64,000 nucleotides of DNA, taken from positions 124,001 through 188,000 of the forward strand of contig NZ_JAPQES010000003.1 of NCBI RefSeq assembly GCF_026735165.1. The letters are read 5' to 3'. This document shows, in pieces, positions 55,234 to 64,000 of the stretch. The stretch comes from Clostridium ganghwense. GTDB taxonomy: Bacteria; Bacillota; Clostridia; Clostridiales; Clostridiaceae. The notes under the pieces are model-generated. The model did no database searches and was not told the origin of the DNA. It was given only the letters and a program-made list of their open reading frames with translations. Every line of letters begins with the position of its first letter. Within the stretch, counting starts at the first letter, position 1. Made by a program: the position numbers and the translations under genes.

Positions 55234-55713
55234 CTATTCTTTATAGTTTTCAGCATAAACTCTCAGATTGTATGCACCTTTTTTCTTGAAAATAACACTT
55301 ACAGTATAAGTTTTATCATTCTTCACCTTACTTTCCTTTATAATTTGATATTTGCCTTTATAACCCTTAAGCTCTTTATCTTTATAAATTAAAGTAATAT
55401 CATTTTCTGATATATCCTTATCAGATTTTTTCCACTCCATCACATAAGCTACATTTTCTACAGCGTCAGTATTATTTTTCAATTTAGAAAAGATAGTGAT
55501 ATTCATCTTTCCTCCTGTAGTATTTATTGAATTTACATTATTCCACGAAAGGATAATAGGTCTATCACATTCTTCATCTACATTATTTTTAAATGTATCT
55601 ACTGCTTCCTTATTCTTTAAGGTTTTATCAAAATCATAGTTAAAGACTATAATACTTAAGAATACAACTAACAAAAGACATAAAAAACTTACTATAACTT
55701 TAGTGTTTTTCAT
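55234..55713 (-). CDS. Exported protein of unknown function, partner of 54493-55218
   Basis: A 159-aa protein with an N-terminal membrane segment (VIVSFLCLLLVVFLSIIVF), then an extracellular beta-rich domain ending KKGAYNLRVYAENYKE. GAGGTG stands before the ATG. Tight spacing and a similar C-terminal motif link it to the following gene. No family recognised; a surface-associated Ig-like fold is an inference. Confidence 0.72.
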   Translation of the reverse strand: MKNTKVIVSFLCLLLVVFLSIIVFNYDFDKTLKNKEAVDTFKNNVDEECDRPIILSWNNVNSINTTGGKMNITIFSKLKNNTDAVENVAYVMEWKKSDKDISENDITLIYKDKELKGYKGKYQIIKESKVKNDKTYTVSVIFKKKGAYNLRVYAENYKE

Positions 55714-55877
55714 CTTAACACCTCATTCTTAAAGCTCATTCACTTTACATCATATCCCTTTTTTTATAATTTAAACCATATAATTATCTTTATTTCCAAT
55801 TTTAGATGTTCTATATTGCTTTTATAAAATATATATTAGAATAAAGATTTTTTTTCACAATAGGGGTGATATAATTA

Positions 55878-56777
55878 ATGAGAGTAAAGAAAGCAATAAT
55901 ACCTGCAGCAGGATTAGGTACAAGATTCTTGCCTGCAACCAAAGCGCAACCTAAAGAAATGCTCCCTATAGTTGATAAACCTACCATTCAATATATAATT
56001 GAAGAAGCTGTAGCATCTGATATAGAAGAAATATTAATTATAACTGGAAGAAATAAGAGAGCAATAGAAGACCATTTTGATAAATCTATAGAACTTGAAT
56101 ATCAGCTACACCAAAATAATAAAACTGAATTACTAGAGTTGGTAAAAAACATATCCAATATAGTAAACATCCATTATATAAGACAAAAAGAACCAAGGGG
56201 ACTTGGCCATGCCATAAGCTGTGCTAAAACCTTTGTAGGAAACGAACCTTTTGCTGTTATGCTTGGAGATGATATAGTTGACAATGAAGTTCCCTGCTTA
56301 AAACAATTAATAGATTGCTTTAATGAATATAAAACAAGTATTATAGGAGTACAGCCTGTTCATGAAAAAGATGTATATAAATATGGAATAGTAAATGGAC
56401 TGCATATAGAAGATAAAGTTTATAAAGTTAAAGACCTTGTAGAAAAGCCAAGTATAGATGAGGCTCCATCAAATATAGCAATACTAGGAAGATATATAAT
56501 AACACCTGAAATATTTAACATATTAGATCACACTAAGCCAGGAAAAGGTGGAGAAATTCAACTTACCGATGCTCTTAGAACCTTAATCTCAAAAGAAGCT
56601 ATGTATGCTTATACTTTTGAAGGAAGAAGATATGACGTAGGAGATAAATTAGGGTTTTTGCAGGCTACTGTAGAATTTGCCCTAAGAAAAGAAGAGCTGC
56701 AAAAGCCTTTTATAGAATATTTGGGGAAATTACTCGATGATCCTCAATTTAAAAAACTCTACTCTGAACTAGAATAA
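55878..56777 (+). CDS. galU: UTP-glucose-1-phosphate uridylyltransferase
   Basis: A 299-aa enzyme making UDP-glucose for envelope glycans. It has the nucleotidyltransferase signature [33 protein letters not shown], the metal-binding GDDIVDNE and [28 protein letters not shown] lies before the ATG. It is the only plus-strand gene within the surface-protein region and ends at a terminator facing the S41 protease gene. Confidence 0.96.
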   Translation: MRVKKAIIPAAGLGTRFLPATKAQPKEMLPIVDKPTIQYIIEEAVASDIEEILIITGRNKRAIEDHFDKSIELEYQLHQNNKTELLELVKNISNIVNIHYIRQKEPRGLGHAISCAKTFVGNEPFAVMLGDDIVDNEVPCLKQLIDCFNEYKTSIIGVQPVHEKDVYKYGIVNGLHIEDKVYKVKDLVEKPSIDEAPSNIAILGRYIITPEIFNILDHTKPGKGGEIQLTDALRTLISKEAMYAYTFEGRRYDVGDKLGFLQATVEFALRKEELQKPFIEYLGKLLDDPQFKKLYSELE

Positions 56778-56782
56778 AAAAT

Positions 56783-56822
56783 AATCCAGCAGAACTTCAA
56801 TGTTCTACTGGATTTATTTTTA
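56783..56822. terminator. Terminator after galU
   Basis: AATCCAGcAGAAC and GTTCTaCTGGATT pair around a 6-nt loop, followed by TATTTTTATATTTTT. Confidence 0.85.
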
Positions 56823-56862
56823 TATTTTTATATAAAAATTGTGACCTGACCCCAAATTTCTC

Positions 56863-58359
56863 TTATTTAACTACTATCTTCATCACTGCTCCTGCAGTTA
56901 AAGATTTTCCAGCTTTACTTTTTATCTTATCATTTACAATGAAATAATATGTCTGATTTTCTTTAAAACCTTCTTTTAAATTTACAACTACTTTATTTTC
57001 CTTATCTAAAGTAAATTCCACAGGAACTTTTTCAATACTACCTTCTGCAACTAATTCTATATTTTCATTATTTACAGTGTTTGCATCTATCTCTTGATTA
57101 AATGTTATAGATATAGTTTTATCATTTTTATCTTTTACAATCTCTTTTAATTCTTTGCTGTTAAGTTTAAATAACTTTCCATCCTCATTTATATTAGATA
57201 GAAGTAATGCTGCTGTCTCAAAAGAATCCTTGGTAGACGTCTCAAAATCTGGAGTAATACCTTTATGCTGAATTACATTTCCCTTAGGAGAGAAAAACTT
57301 AGACGTTGTAATCTTAATAAAACTTCCATCACTCAAAGGAAACATATTTTGAGCAACCCCTTTTCCATAAGTAGTTTTACCTATGAAAAAGGCTTTTCCA
57401 TAATCCTTCACTGCTGCTGATAAAATTTCAGAAGCACTGGCACTGTATTCATTTACAAGGAATATTATAGGCTTTTCTACAATTTTATTATGATCATACC
57501 CATAATAAGTATAAGTTCTTTCAGCATTATCCTTCATTACAACTACAGGCTTGTGCCCAACAAAATGTCCTCCAATATCAAGGGCTTGAGTTACATATCC
57601 TCCCCCATTAAATCTTAAATCTATTATATAACTCTTTACGTTTTCCTCTTCTAGTTTATTTAAACTATTTAAAAATTCATCTCCTGTTTTTTCTCCAAAA
57701 GAAGAAATTCTTATATATCCTATATCATTCTTTAAGACTTCATTAATTACTGTTGGATTAGTTATAACTCCTCTTGTAACCTGAAAGTTTAAAAGTTTTG
57801 ATTCTCTTTTTACTACAAGCTGAATCTTAGTTCCTTCTTCCCCTCTTAAATATTTAGAGGCTTCTTCTGAAGATTTTCCTTGAAGAGTATTTCCATCTAC
57901 CTTTATTATGATGTCACCAGATTGAAGTCCCGCTTCTTCTGCTGGTGAATTTCCAATAGTAGATAAAACCTTAACCCCTTCATCCACTATATCTAAATAA
58001 ATACCTATGCCGCAGAACTTATTATCTATAATATTTACAAAGCTCTCATATTCTTCTTTTGTAAAATAGCTTGAGTAAGGATCATCTAAAGCTTCAATCA
58101 TTTCAGAAACAGATTTTGAATCCTCAATTTTGTCACTTACGTCTTCTATATAGTAGTTATTTATTAAGGCTCTTGCTTGTGTTAAAGTTGTAAAAGCTTC
58201 TGTCTCTGTTGAAACTTCTACTACCTGACCCTGCTCTGCAATCTTATCTGCAGCAGAAACATTTACATAAGAAAAGTTTAATGCATATATTAATGATACT
58301 AAAAATAAGAAAAGCGTGTTCATCTTATTATTAATTTTTTTACTTTTAAATAAATTCAT
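56863..58359 (-). CDS. S41 family C-terminal processing peptidase (CtpA-like)
   Basis: A 498-aa exported serine protease. A signal segment (LFLFLVSLIYALNFSYVNVSA) is followed by a helical region, a PDZ domain (about 100-190: GNSPAEEAGLQSGDIIIKVDG) and the S41 core, with Ser in EYSASASEIL (about residue 306) and Lys in TYGKGVAQNMF (about 332). The C-terminal 110 residues form a Big_5/SbsA-type Ig-like domain (ISITFNQEIDANTV), which is uncommon in Ctp proteases and suggests surface retention. The ATG at 58359 follows TAGGTG; a GTG three codons upstream overlaps it. Confidence 0.93.
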   Translation of the reverse strand: MNLFKSKKINNKMNTLFLFLVSLIYALNFSYVNVSAADKIAEQGQVVEVSTETEAFTTLTQARALINNYYIEDVSDKIEDSKSVSEMIEALDDPYSSYFTKEEYESFVNIIDNKFCGIGIYLDIVDEGVKVLSTIGNSPAEEAGLQSGDIIIKVDGNTLQGKSSEEASKYLRGEEGTKIQLVVKRESKLLNFQVTRGVITNPTVINEVLKNDIGYIRISSFGEKTGDEFLNSLNKLEEENVKSYIIDLRFNGGGYVTQALDIGGHFVGHKPVVVMKDNAERTYTYYGYDHNKIVEKPIIFLVNEYSASASEILSAAVKDYGKAFFIGKTTYGKGVAQNMFPLSDGSFIKITTSKFFSPKGNVIQHKGITPDFETSTKDSFETAALLLSNINEDGKLFKLNSKELKEIVKDKNDKTISITFNQEIDANTVNNENIELVAEGSIEKVPVEFTLDKENKVVVNLKEGFKENQTYYFIVNDKIKSKAGKSLTAGAVMKIVVK

Positions 58360-58385
58360 GTTTTTCACCTACTGTTCTCATAAAA

Positions 58386-58413
58386 TTAGAACTGCCCTCT
58401 TTTTGAAGGCAGT
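58386..58413 (-). terminator. Hairpin between the 160-aa exported protein and the S41 gene
   Basis: GAACTGCC and GGCAGTTC pair around an 11-nt loop. On the minus strand it lies after the stop of the 58440-58922 gene, with a weak T-tail. Confidence 0.6.
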
Positions 58414-58439
58414 TCCTTAAATATATTAATTTCAAAGTT

Positions 58440-58922
58440 CTATTCAATAGAAGTTATTTCTAGAGCATCCTCTGCTCCTTGGCTTCCTGTATCCTTATCA
58501 GAGTAAGTTATCTTACCGTTACTTGCAGTTACATCCTTTACAATCTTAGGTACAGTAGTCATAGTTGCTCCTTTATTTTCAGTAAAATCATCTAATGAGA
58601 ATGCTTTATTATTGATATTTGCATCCATAAATGCTTTTTTTACTTCTTCATAATCAACATATTTTTTTGTATCATCATGAAAAGCGTATAGACCATTCTT
58701 TGAGAATAATCTTTTGTAATCATCGTATAATGCATCAGAACCATTAATATTATAGTTCATAAAAGATTTTACTAGGGCTTGTCTATCAAATTCATATACA
58801 GTACCTGTACTCTTATCTTTAATTAAGTACGCATCTGTCTTGGCATTAGCCTTTGCACCCATTCCTAACGCAACACATCCAGCTATAGCCAAAGTAGCTA
58901 AAACCTTTACTCTTTTTTTCAT
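58440..58922 (-). CDS. Small exported protein of unknown function
   Basis: A 160-aa protein with a clear signal peptide (KRVKVLATLAIAGCVALGMG, probable cleavage after AKANA). The mature part is polar, with AYLIKDKSTGTVYEFDRQ and repeated short helical segments. GGAGGGATGG lies before the ATG at 58922; the frame upstream of it has no ribosome site. It sits between a SLAP cluster and an S41 protease. No family recognised. It could be a substrate or partner of that protease, by position only. Confidence 0.75.
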   Translation of the reverse strand: MKKRVKVLATLAIAGCVALGMGAKANAKTDAYLIKDKSTGTVYEFDRQALVKSFMNYNINGSDALYDDYKRLFSKNGLYAFHDDTKKYVDYEEVKKAFMDANINNKAFSLDDFTENKGATMTTVPKIVKDVTASNGKITYSDKDTGSQGAEDALEITSIE

Positions 58923-59063
58923 GAAACCATCCCTCCATAACTTTAAGCATAAGTATCTTTTTATTTTTTCATAAATTAGATATTCAATATCTATTAATAA
59001 ATAACCCAAACCTAATCAAAGTTCGCAGGAAATCTCACAAACTAGGATCTTTGATATTGGTTC

Positions 59064-59693
59064 CTATTTCTTTAAAGCAACTTTTACATTACTTCTTATT
59101 GCATTTTCATCTGTAGTTTGTATAACTCCATGGAATAACTTCTTAGAAGGAACATACTCAAGCTTTTGTCCCATTACTTCTACGGAATATTTAGTAGGAT
59201 CGTCAGTTTTTAACGTTATAGCTACATATCTATCCATTTCAGTTAAACCACTTTTTATAGTTATAGTTTTCTCTGGTATATTATCGTCTTTTTTTGCCTC
59301 ATCTTTAGGCGTATCATATATATTAGATTCTGATACTTTTTCACCATCATATACTACATCAACACTTACATCTTTTCCTTTATTCTTCTCTTTAAGTTCT
59401 TTAGCAAGTTGATCTGCAACCTTGTCCGCTTGAATTTTATTTGCTTCTGAAGTAATAGTAATTGTAGCTTTTACTACTTTATCTCCAGCTTCAATCTTTG
59501 CATTTTGCATGTCTTTTTTTAGACCTTCAGTTATTTCCTTATTAATTGGTTGAGTTACTTCTTTACCATTTTCCTTCTGCTTGCTTTTTCCGCCTCTTAA
59601 AGAAGCTATAGTTGCAAACGTACTGCCTACAAGCGCTAATGTAAGTAACGCAACTAATATTCTTTGAGTCTTTTTTCTGCTATTATTGTTCAT
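59064..59693 (-). CDS. Membrane-anchored protein of unknown function, SLAP operon
   Basis: A 209-aa protein with a basic N-terminus and one membrane helix (ILVALLTLALVGSTFATIA), then a Lys/Glu-rich extracellular region (KVVKATITITSEANKIQADK) and a beta-rich C-terminal half (YVAITLKTDDPTKYSVEVMG). Its ATG at 59693 overlaps the end of the SLAP gene by 11 nt; AGGAG lies within that gene. Translational coupling is likely. No family recognised. Confidence 0.72.
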   Translation of the reverse strand: MNNNSRKKTQRILVALLTLALVGSTFATIASLRGGKSKQKENGKEVTQPINKEITEGLKKDMQNAKIEAGDKVVKATITITSEANKIQADKVADQLAKELKEKNKGKDVSVDVVYDGEKVSESNIYDTPKDEAKKDDNIPEKTITIKSGLTEMDRYVAITLKTDDPTKYSVEVMGQKLEYVPSKKLFHGVIQTTDENAIRSNVKVALKK

Positions 59694-60546
59694 CTTTCTT
59701 CTCATCTCCTGTGGAAATAGTATTCGTCATAGTAAAATTAACTTTCCATTTGCTTAAATTAGCCCTAGCTTTATTTATTTCATTTTTAGAAAACGTAAAG
59801 CTGTAAATTCTAGCCTTTAAAGGACTTATTATAACATTATCTAAATAGAATATTCCAGCTGCAGCTATCTCTCCTGTTGCATCTAAAATTGTTATTGGAA
59901 CTTTTTTCACTCTAATTCCCTTATCATATCCATTACGTATTACTATAGTTACTGATATTCCACCATCATCCGTTTTTACAACTTCGTAAGTGGACATAGT
60001 AAATTTTCCTTTTTTAAGCAAAGGAAGACTCTTTAAAAACTTAGTATATTTCTCTTTATTTTCCATAGAAATTTTCTTAGGAAGATTTTCATACTCTACC
60101 GTAACAATAGTTTCAGCCTTTAATTTTTTTTCAAAAACAAGCTTTAACTTTGTAAGATCCTGTCCTTCCAAATCCACCTCATCTTTAGAAAAATATATTT
60201 TCCAAGGTCTTACTCCATGTGGTGGTATATTTCCCGCTTCTCTCAAATCAAAAAGCTTTCTTGCCAGAATCTTTTCTTCACTATCTACTATAATAAAAGG
60301 AACATATTGAAGCATTAAATCCTGCTGAAGACCATTTCTTATGAAAATACTTGTTTCATAGTTGTCTTCCATATCAAATATAAAATCTGTAGTTATATCA
60401 ACCTCTCCTTCTCTTATAGATGGCAATTCAGAAATTTCATCCTCCAAACATTCTTTTTGGAAATCAGAAAGTCTATCTTCTATCTCAGGATGAATGGAAA
60501 GCTTAGTATCAACCACTTTTCTTTCATCATTTGAATTCATTGTCAT
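59683..60546 (-). CDS. SLAP-domain protein (two SLAP repeats)
   Basis: A 287-aa protein without signal peptide. Two SLAP-type domains are visible, each with an opening such as LPSIREGEVDITTDFIF or LPLLKKGKFTMSTYEVV, a central IRNGLQQDLMLQYVPFIIVD or IRNGYDKGIRVKKVPITILD, and a closing YFSKDEVD or TFSKNEIN. SLAP domains occur in Firmicutes near S-layer and accessory secretion genes. GGAGGG stands before the ATG. Lack of a signal peptide suggests a cytoplasmic helper of surface-protein handling, which is inference. Confidence 0.82.
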   Translation of the reverse strand: MTMNSNDERKVVDTKLSIHPEIEDRLSDFQKECLEDEISELPSIREGEVDITTDFIFDMEDNYETSIFIRNGLQQDLMLQYVPFIIVDSEEKILARKLFDLREAGNIPPHGVRPWKIYFSKDEVDLEGQDLTKLKLVFEKKLKAETIVTVEYENLPKKISMENKEKYTKFLKSLPLLKKGKFTMSTYEVVKTDDGGISVTIVIRNGYDKGIRVKKVPITILDATGEIAAAGIFYLDNVIISPLKARIYSFTFSKNEINKARANLSKWKVNFTMTNTISTGDEKKDEQ

Positions 60547-60697
60547 AGTTTCCCTCCAACTTTTATGAATTTTATCATATTTATAACATTATAAGTATAC
60601 CATATCTGTCTAATTTATAGAATAATATTTTCTTTCATATTAAGTAACTAAATTGTTAACTTTCTATGATATTTAAATAATGTTTAAACTTACAAGG

Positions 60698-60737
60698 AAA
60701 AGCCCCTGAAAGAATATTTCTTCCCTGGGCTAGTTAT
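60698..60737 (-). terminator. Probable terminator of the giant surface-protein gene
   Basis: On the minus strand AGCCCAGGGAAGAAATATTC and its imperfect complement ending AGGGGCT form a stem followed by TTTTCC, about 40 bases after the stop at 60777. Confidence 0.6.
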
Positions 60738-60776
60738 AGTTAATACTATATGTTTAAAATTTATGTCAGTTCAAAT

Positions 60777-63700
60777 TTATGGAGTAACATCTGTGATTGC
60801 TTTATATACTCCTGTTGTAGATTCTCCAACTGTATTCTTTGTATATACTGCTAAATGAGTTACTCCTGCTGATGGTGTACCTACTACAATATCATACTCA
60901 TTTGTTCCTACTGCTACTTCTCCTAATTTTGTTCCTTTTGTACTTCCATCTGTTGATGTATATATCACATAATGCGTTACATTTGATACATCTGCTGGTG
61001 CTGTCCATGTAATCTTTCCACCAATTTGATTCACACCTGTATCTCCATCTGTAAATTCTACTGCTGATACTTGTGCTGTTGGCACACTTGCTTCAACACT
61101 AACTACCTCTTTAGCCTCAATAACTGCACTTTGAATATTCTTACACATAGTCTTACTTCCATTTATGCCAACTGCTATTACTGCTATATATATGCTCTTT
61201 TCAGCAGCATCATTATTAGTAAAACGAACTGTACCTGTACGTTTATCAGCTGCAAAAACTGTACCAGCATTTGATAATGTAGGCTGACTACCTTCTTTTA
61301 CAACTACTTCATAACGTGCTATATTATTTGACTCTGGTGCTTCCCAAGTTACTGTAATTTCACTAGTTACATCATCTATTTTATTTACAGTCACAGGATT
61401 CATATTAACTTCTATCTGTTTTACTGTAACATACAATTTCTTTATAGCTGTTTCTGACCCTTTAGTTATAGTAGCAGTTAGTGTAACTCTTTCATCTCTA
61501 CCTACTGGTCTGTTTACCTTTCCTAGATTAGACCCTACACTAGAAAGTATGGAATTTTTATCAGAAATCCATGTAATATTAACATCATTTCTGAATTTAC
61601 CTTTTGTTGGTAAAACTATATCTTCTGTTATATTACTCATATTCTCTATTGTAAGCCCATTCTTCTCAGCAAGAACTATTTCCTGATCTGTAGCATTTGC
61701 ATCTGGCACACCAATGTCAATCATAATTGTCTTCAATCTATCTGCTGCATTATCTATATCTCTTTGAGAAACATTTTTAAAGTTTGTTGCATTCATATGA
61801 ACTTCTTTAGCCTTAATAACAGCATCATTTAATTTTCTTCTGCTGTCACCATCTAATGTTAATAACACTCCATTAGCTTGATCAATTAAACCCTTCAAAA
61901 TATCTAAATGTATCCATACCGTAACATATTTTACTTCTGAAATATTTCCTACCTCATCAACAGCTACTATTTGATAATTTGTATTTATATTTGTAGTAGC
62001 TGCTTCCAGCTTATCGGTACTCATATATTTAGGAATTCCAGTTCTTGCACTTCTAAATTCTTTACCGATTTTAGCTTTAACAGCTTCATTAATTAAATCT
62101 ATGCTGTCTATATTTCTAATATCTTTACTTATAATATATAGATCACTATTTTCATCACTAGTAGCTTTGAAAGCTTCTCCAAGATATAACTTAGCTGCAT
62201 CGCCTACATCAACTCTATCCCATAATGTTACTGTAGGTTTTTTGTTATCTACAATGACTGTATAATCTGAAACTGGAGATGCTCCAACATTATTAGTAAT
62301 TACAAGTTTGTATTCTATATCTTTATAGTTTGGATCATTTGGCTCCATTCCCTTTGGTGCATTCATAACTTTAGTAGCACCATCACCTTCTAAACGGGTA
62401 ACTGTCTTATTAGCAATATCAGTACTAGTAAATGGCCATGGTTTTCCACTTAGTGTTGTCCAATTTACTACTTCACCTATTCTACTAACAGGTATTAACC
62501 AAGCTGTTTCTCCTCTAGCTGGTGTTGTATTTAACTTAACATCATCATATTTTTTAACCTTTTGCTTAGAAAAACTTGGTTTTTTAGGAAGCATCTCATC
62601 GTCCACATCTATAGTTACACCATCACTACATACATATCCTTCTACATCTGGATCCTTACCTCTGTCGTCTGATGAAGCCCATCCCTCAAACTTACCTGCT
62701 ACATATATATTGTATTTACCTTTTCTAAATGTAGTTCTCTTACTGTCCTTTGTTAATTTTTCATCTCCATGCCATGTGCTTCCAGTAGTTGAATTTCTAA
62801 CACCTATTTCATCTATTTTATCAAAGTCACTCTTACTTAAATCAAGTTTAGTACTACCATAAAGTATATATACATGATACTTCTCAGGAGATCTTACTTG
62901 AGAAGGTACCCATTCCACTATTTCAAAATCTTTTCCGCTTACTCCTATACCTTCATCGTCTCCATCTTCCGCTCTAAGTATAGAAGGTATATCTGCCTGC
63001 TTAACTTGTGTTGGTTTACTTTCTGCCTTTCCTTTTCTCATAACTGTAATCCAAATGCTCTTTTGTCCATATTTATCTAATTCTAATCTTTGAACTGTTG
63101 CTCTATTATATTTTCCTATCCTAGTTACAGTAGCCTTCCCTAGAGATTTCACACAATCTTCACTATCATAAATATTTATTACATCACCAATATTAAGCTT
63201 TCTTGGCTTAGCTGATGGATTGTTGTCAAATACATTTTCCACCTCAATTATATCTGTATTTCTGCCAGGATTGTTGTAAATTCTTATTGTATTAGTTTCA
63301 TTAAGCTTTTCTGAAGCTAACCAAAGCTCTAACTTAATTTTTCTATTAAATCCAACAATCTCTCCATTATAAGTACGCACACCATTTCTCATAGTCGCTT
63401 TTTCAGTATCCCAAATTACAGAAAATTGATGCATTGTATTATCATCCATAATTCCTGAAACTTTCTCAGGTAAATATTCATCTTCTAACTCTGAAATTTC
63501 CAAATTGACATCTGAATAATCAACAGTTACCTTAATGTCATCCATTTCTATTATTTTACTTGCAGTTTTACTTTTTCCTATAGCTTCTGCCTTTTCTTTT
63601 CCATTTGTATCACTAGGAAGCTTATAAAGCTTTCCTTTACTTGTATAATAAATAAAATTATTTACTATACTAATGTAATCAACTTTCTCATTAGTTAATT

Positions 63701-64000
63701 TATATTTAGTACCACTTCCATCTGTACTAATCTTATACAGTTTTCCACCGTCCTGATGGTTGCTATAATAAATCCATTTTCCAACTACATTTAAATGGAA
63801 TCCCTTATCAAACTCTCTAGTTTGTCCTTGTATAGGAATAATGCTTCCAGTACCATCCTTTTTAACTTTACTTAAAACTCCTGTACTAGAAGTATAGTAA
63901 ACCCAATCTCCCTTAACTTGTATTGAATTTGCCCATTCATCACTTAACTTAGAAACATAGTTTCCACTCCTATTAATTACATAAGGTTTGTGTCTATCAT
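60777..64000 (-). CDS. Giant multidomain surface protein (DUF5050, aBig, Fn3), N-terminus outside window
   Basis: The minus strand stays open from the stop at 60777 to the right edge, at least 1,073 residues, so the N-terminus lies beyond. The region at 63550-64000 has DUF5050 beta-propeller repeats (WVYYTSSTGVLSKVKKDG, WIYYSNHQDGGKLYKI). A long middle part is beta-rich without a family I recognise. Then come a FIVAR-like helical bundle (about 61720-61920, TLDGDSRRKLNDAVIKAKE), an atypical bacterial Ig domain (about 61420-61720, ITWISDKNSI) and two Fn3-like domains (61070-61400 and 60780-61070, ITWTAP). No LPXTG or S-layer anchor is at the C-terminus. It ends 230 nt before the SLAP gene. Confidence 0.88.
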   Translation of the reverse strand, partial: DRHKPYVINRSGNYVSKLSDEWANSIQVKGDWVYYTSSTGVLSKVKKDGTGSIIPIQGQTREFDKGFHLNVVGKWIYYSNHQDGGKLYKISTDGSGTKYKLTNEKVDYISIVNNFIYYTSKGKLYKLPSDTNGKEKAEAIGKSKTASKIIEMDDIKVTVDYSDVNLEISELEDEYLPEKVSGIMDDNTMHQFSVIWDTEKATMRNGVRTYNGEIVGFNRKIKLELWLASEKLNETNTIRIYNNPGRNTDIIEVENVFDNNPSAKPRKLNIGDVINIYDSEDCVKSLGKATVTRIGKYNRATVQRLELDKYGQKSIWITVMRKGKAESKPTQVKQADIPSILRAEDGDDEGIGVSGKDFEIVEWVPSQVRSPEKYHVYILYGSTKLDLSKSDFDKIDEIGVRNSTTGSTWHGDEKLTKDSKRTTFRKGKYNIYVAGKFEGWASSDDRGKDPDVEGYVCSDGVTIDVDDEMLPKKPSFSKQKVKKYDDVKLNTTPARGETAWLIPVSRIGEVVNWTTLSGKPWPFTSTDIANKTVTRLEGDGATKVMNAPKGMEPNDPNYKDIEYKLVITNNVGASPVSDYTVIVDNKKPTVTLWDRVDVGDAAKLYLGEAFKATSDENSDLYIISKDIRNIDSIDLINEAVKAKIGKEFRSARTGIPKYMSTDKLEAATTNINTNYQIVAVDEVGNISEVKYVTVWIHLDILKGLIDQANGVLLTLDGDSRRKLNDAVIKAKEVHMNATNFKNVSQRDIDNAADRLKTIMIDIGVPDANATDQEIVLAEKNGLTIENMSNITEDIVLPTKGKFRNDVNITWISDKNSILSSVGSNLGKVNRPVGRDERVTLTATITKGSETAIKKLYVTVKQIEVNMNPVTVNKIDDVTSEITVTWEAPESNNIARYEVVVKEGSQPTLSNAGTVFAADKRTGTVRFTNNDAAEKSIYIAVIAVGINGSKTMCKNIQSAVIEAKEVVSVEASVPTAQVSAVEFTDGDTGVNQIGGKITWTAPADVSNVTHYVIYTSTDGSTKGTKLGEVAVGTNEYDIVVGTPSAGVTHLAVYTKNTVGESTTGVYKAITDVTP

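Noticed and set aside
54716-55246. A 176-codon plus-strand frame
   Set aside because: Antisense to the exported-protein gene at 54493-55218, with no ribosome site and a low-complexity Ser/Phe/Thr translation.

Overview
This AT-rich window reads as chromosome of an anaerobic, low-GC Firmicute, most likely Clostridium sensu stricto. The basis is the codon usage, strong GGAGG-type ribosome sites, a complete Rnf complex (rnfCDGEAB), ferrous iron uptake by FeoAB, a T-box on argS, the MurT/GatD pair and a clostridial c-di-GMP-II riboswitch. Most of it is housekeeping and accessory metabolism. I see no CRISPR array, prophage, tRNA or rRNA.

Layout. 1-2.0 kb: type IV pilus ATPase pilB (minus strand, cut by the left edge) behind a c-di-GMP-II riboswitch that overlaps a terminator. 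2.0-7.2 kb: a Fur-controlled feoA-feoB-small Cys-rich gene operon between two YprB-like nucleases, a CBS protein and a frameshifted remnant. 7.2-12.3 kb: repeats, argS with its T-box, a membrane protein and a DUF255 thioredoxin-like protein. 12.7-19.2 kb: a cyclase-family hydrolase, two diguanylate cyclases and a MarR / DUF169 / MFS locus with a palindromic operator. 19.5-26.8 kb: an orphan sugar-ABC ATPase, a CdaR/PucR-type regulator and the Rnf operon. 27.5-41.1 kb: an ABC-F ATPase, two YitT paralogues, a DUF218 protein, a PHP pseudogene, a RAYT-type Y1 transposase, a TPR protein, a CapA protein, murT-gatD and a deacetylase, with many GGGGACGGTTCTC palindromes. 41.1-54.4 kb: two tandem XRE-TPR regulators, a YtxH-like small protein, RNase H, a DUF1232 protein, an FtsH-type protease, a rhomboid protease, an HD-GYP protein, pepF, a Fur-family regulator, ssb and mntP. 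54.5-64 kb: a secreted/cell-surface set with two small exported proteins, galU, an S41 protease, an exported 160-aa protein, a membrane-anchored protein, a SLAP-domain protein and a giant multidomain surface protein cut by the right edge.

How the parts connect. Two GGDEF proteins (one with an I-site, one PleD-like) and an HD-GYP protein can make and break c-di-GMP, and the pilB leader carries a receptor for it. This suggests c-di-GMP turns on pilus assembly. Rnf couples ferredoxin oxidation to NAD reduction and ion pumping, and its many iron-sulfur centres fit with Feo iron uptake under Fur control.

The most unusual structure is a REP/RAYT arrangement. At least seven loci between 21.7 and 41.1 kb carry one or both arms of the same 13-bp sequence. 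The only RAYT-type transposase gene in the window lies between two solitary inverted arms. Several copies touch or overlap stop codons, and one encodes the C-terminal tail of the DUF218 protein.
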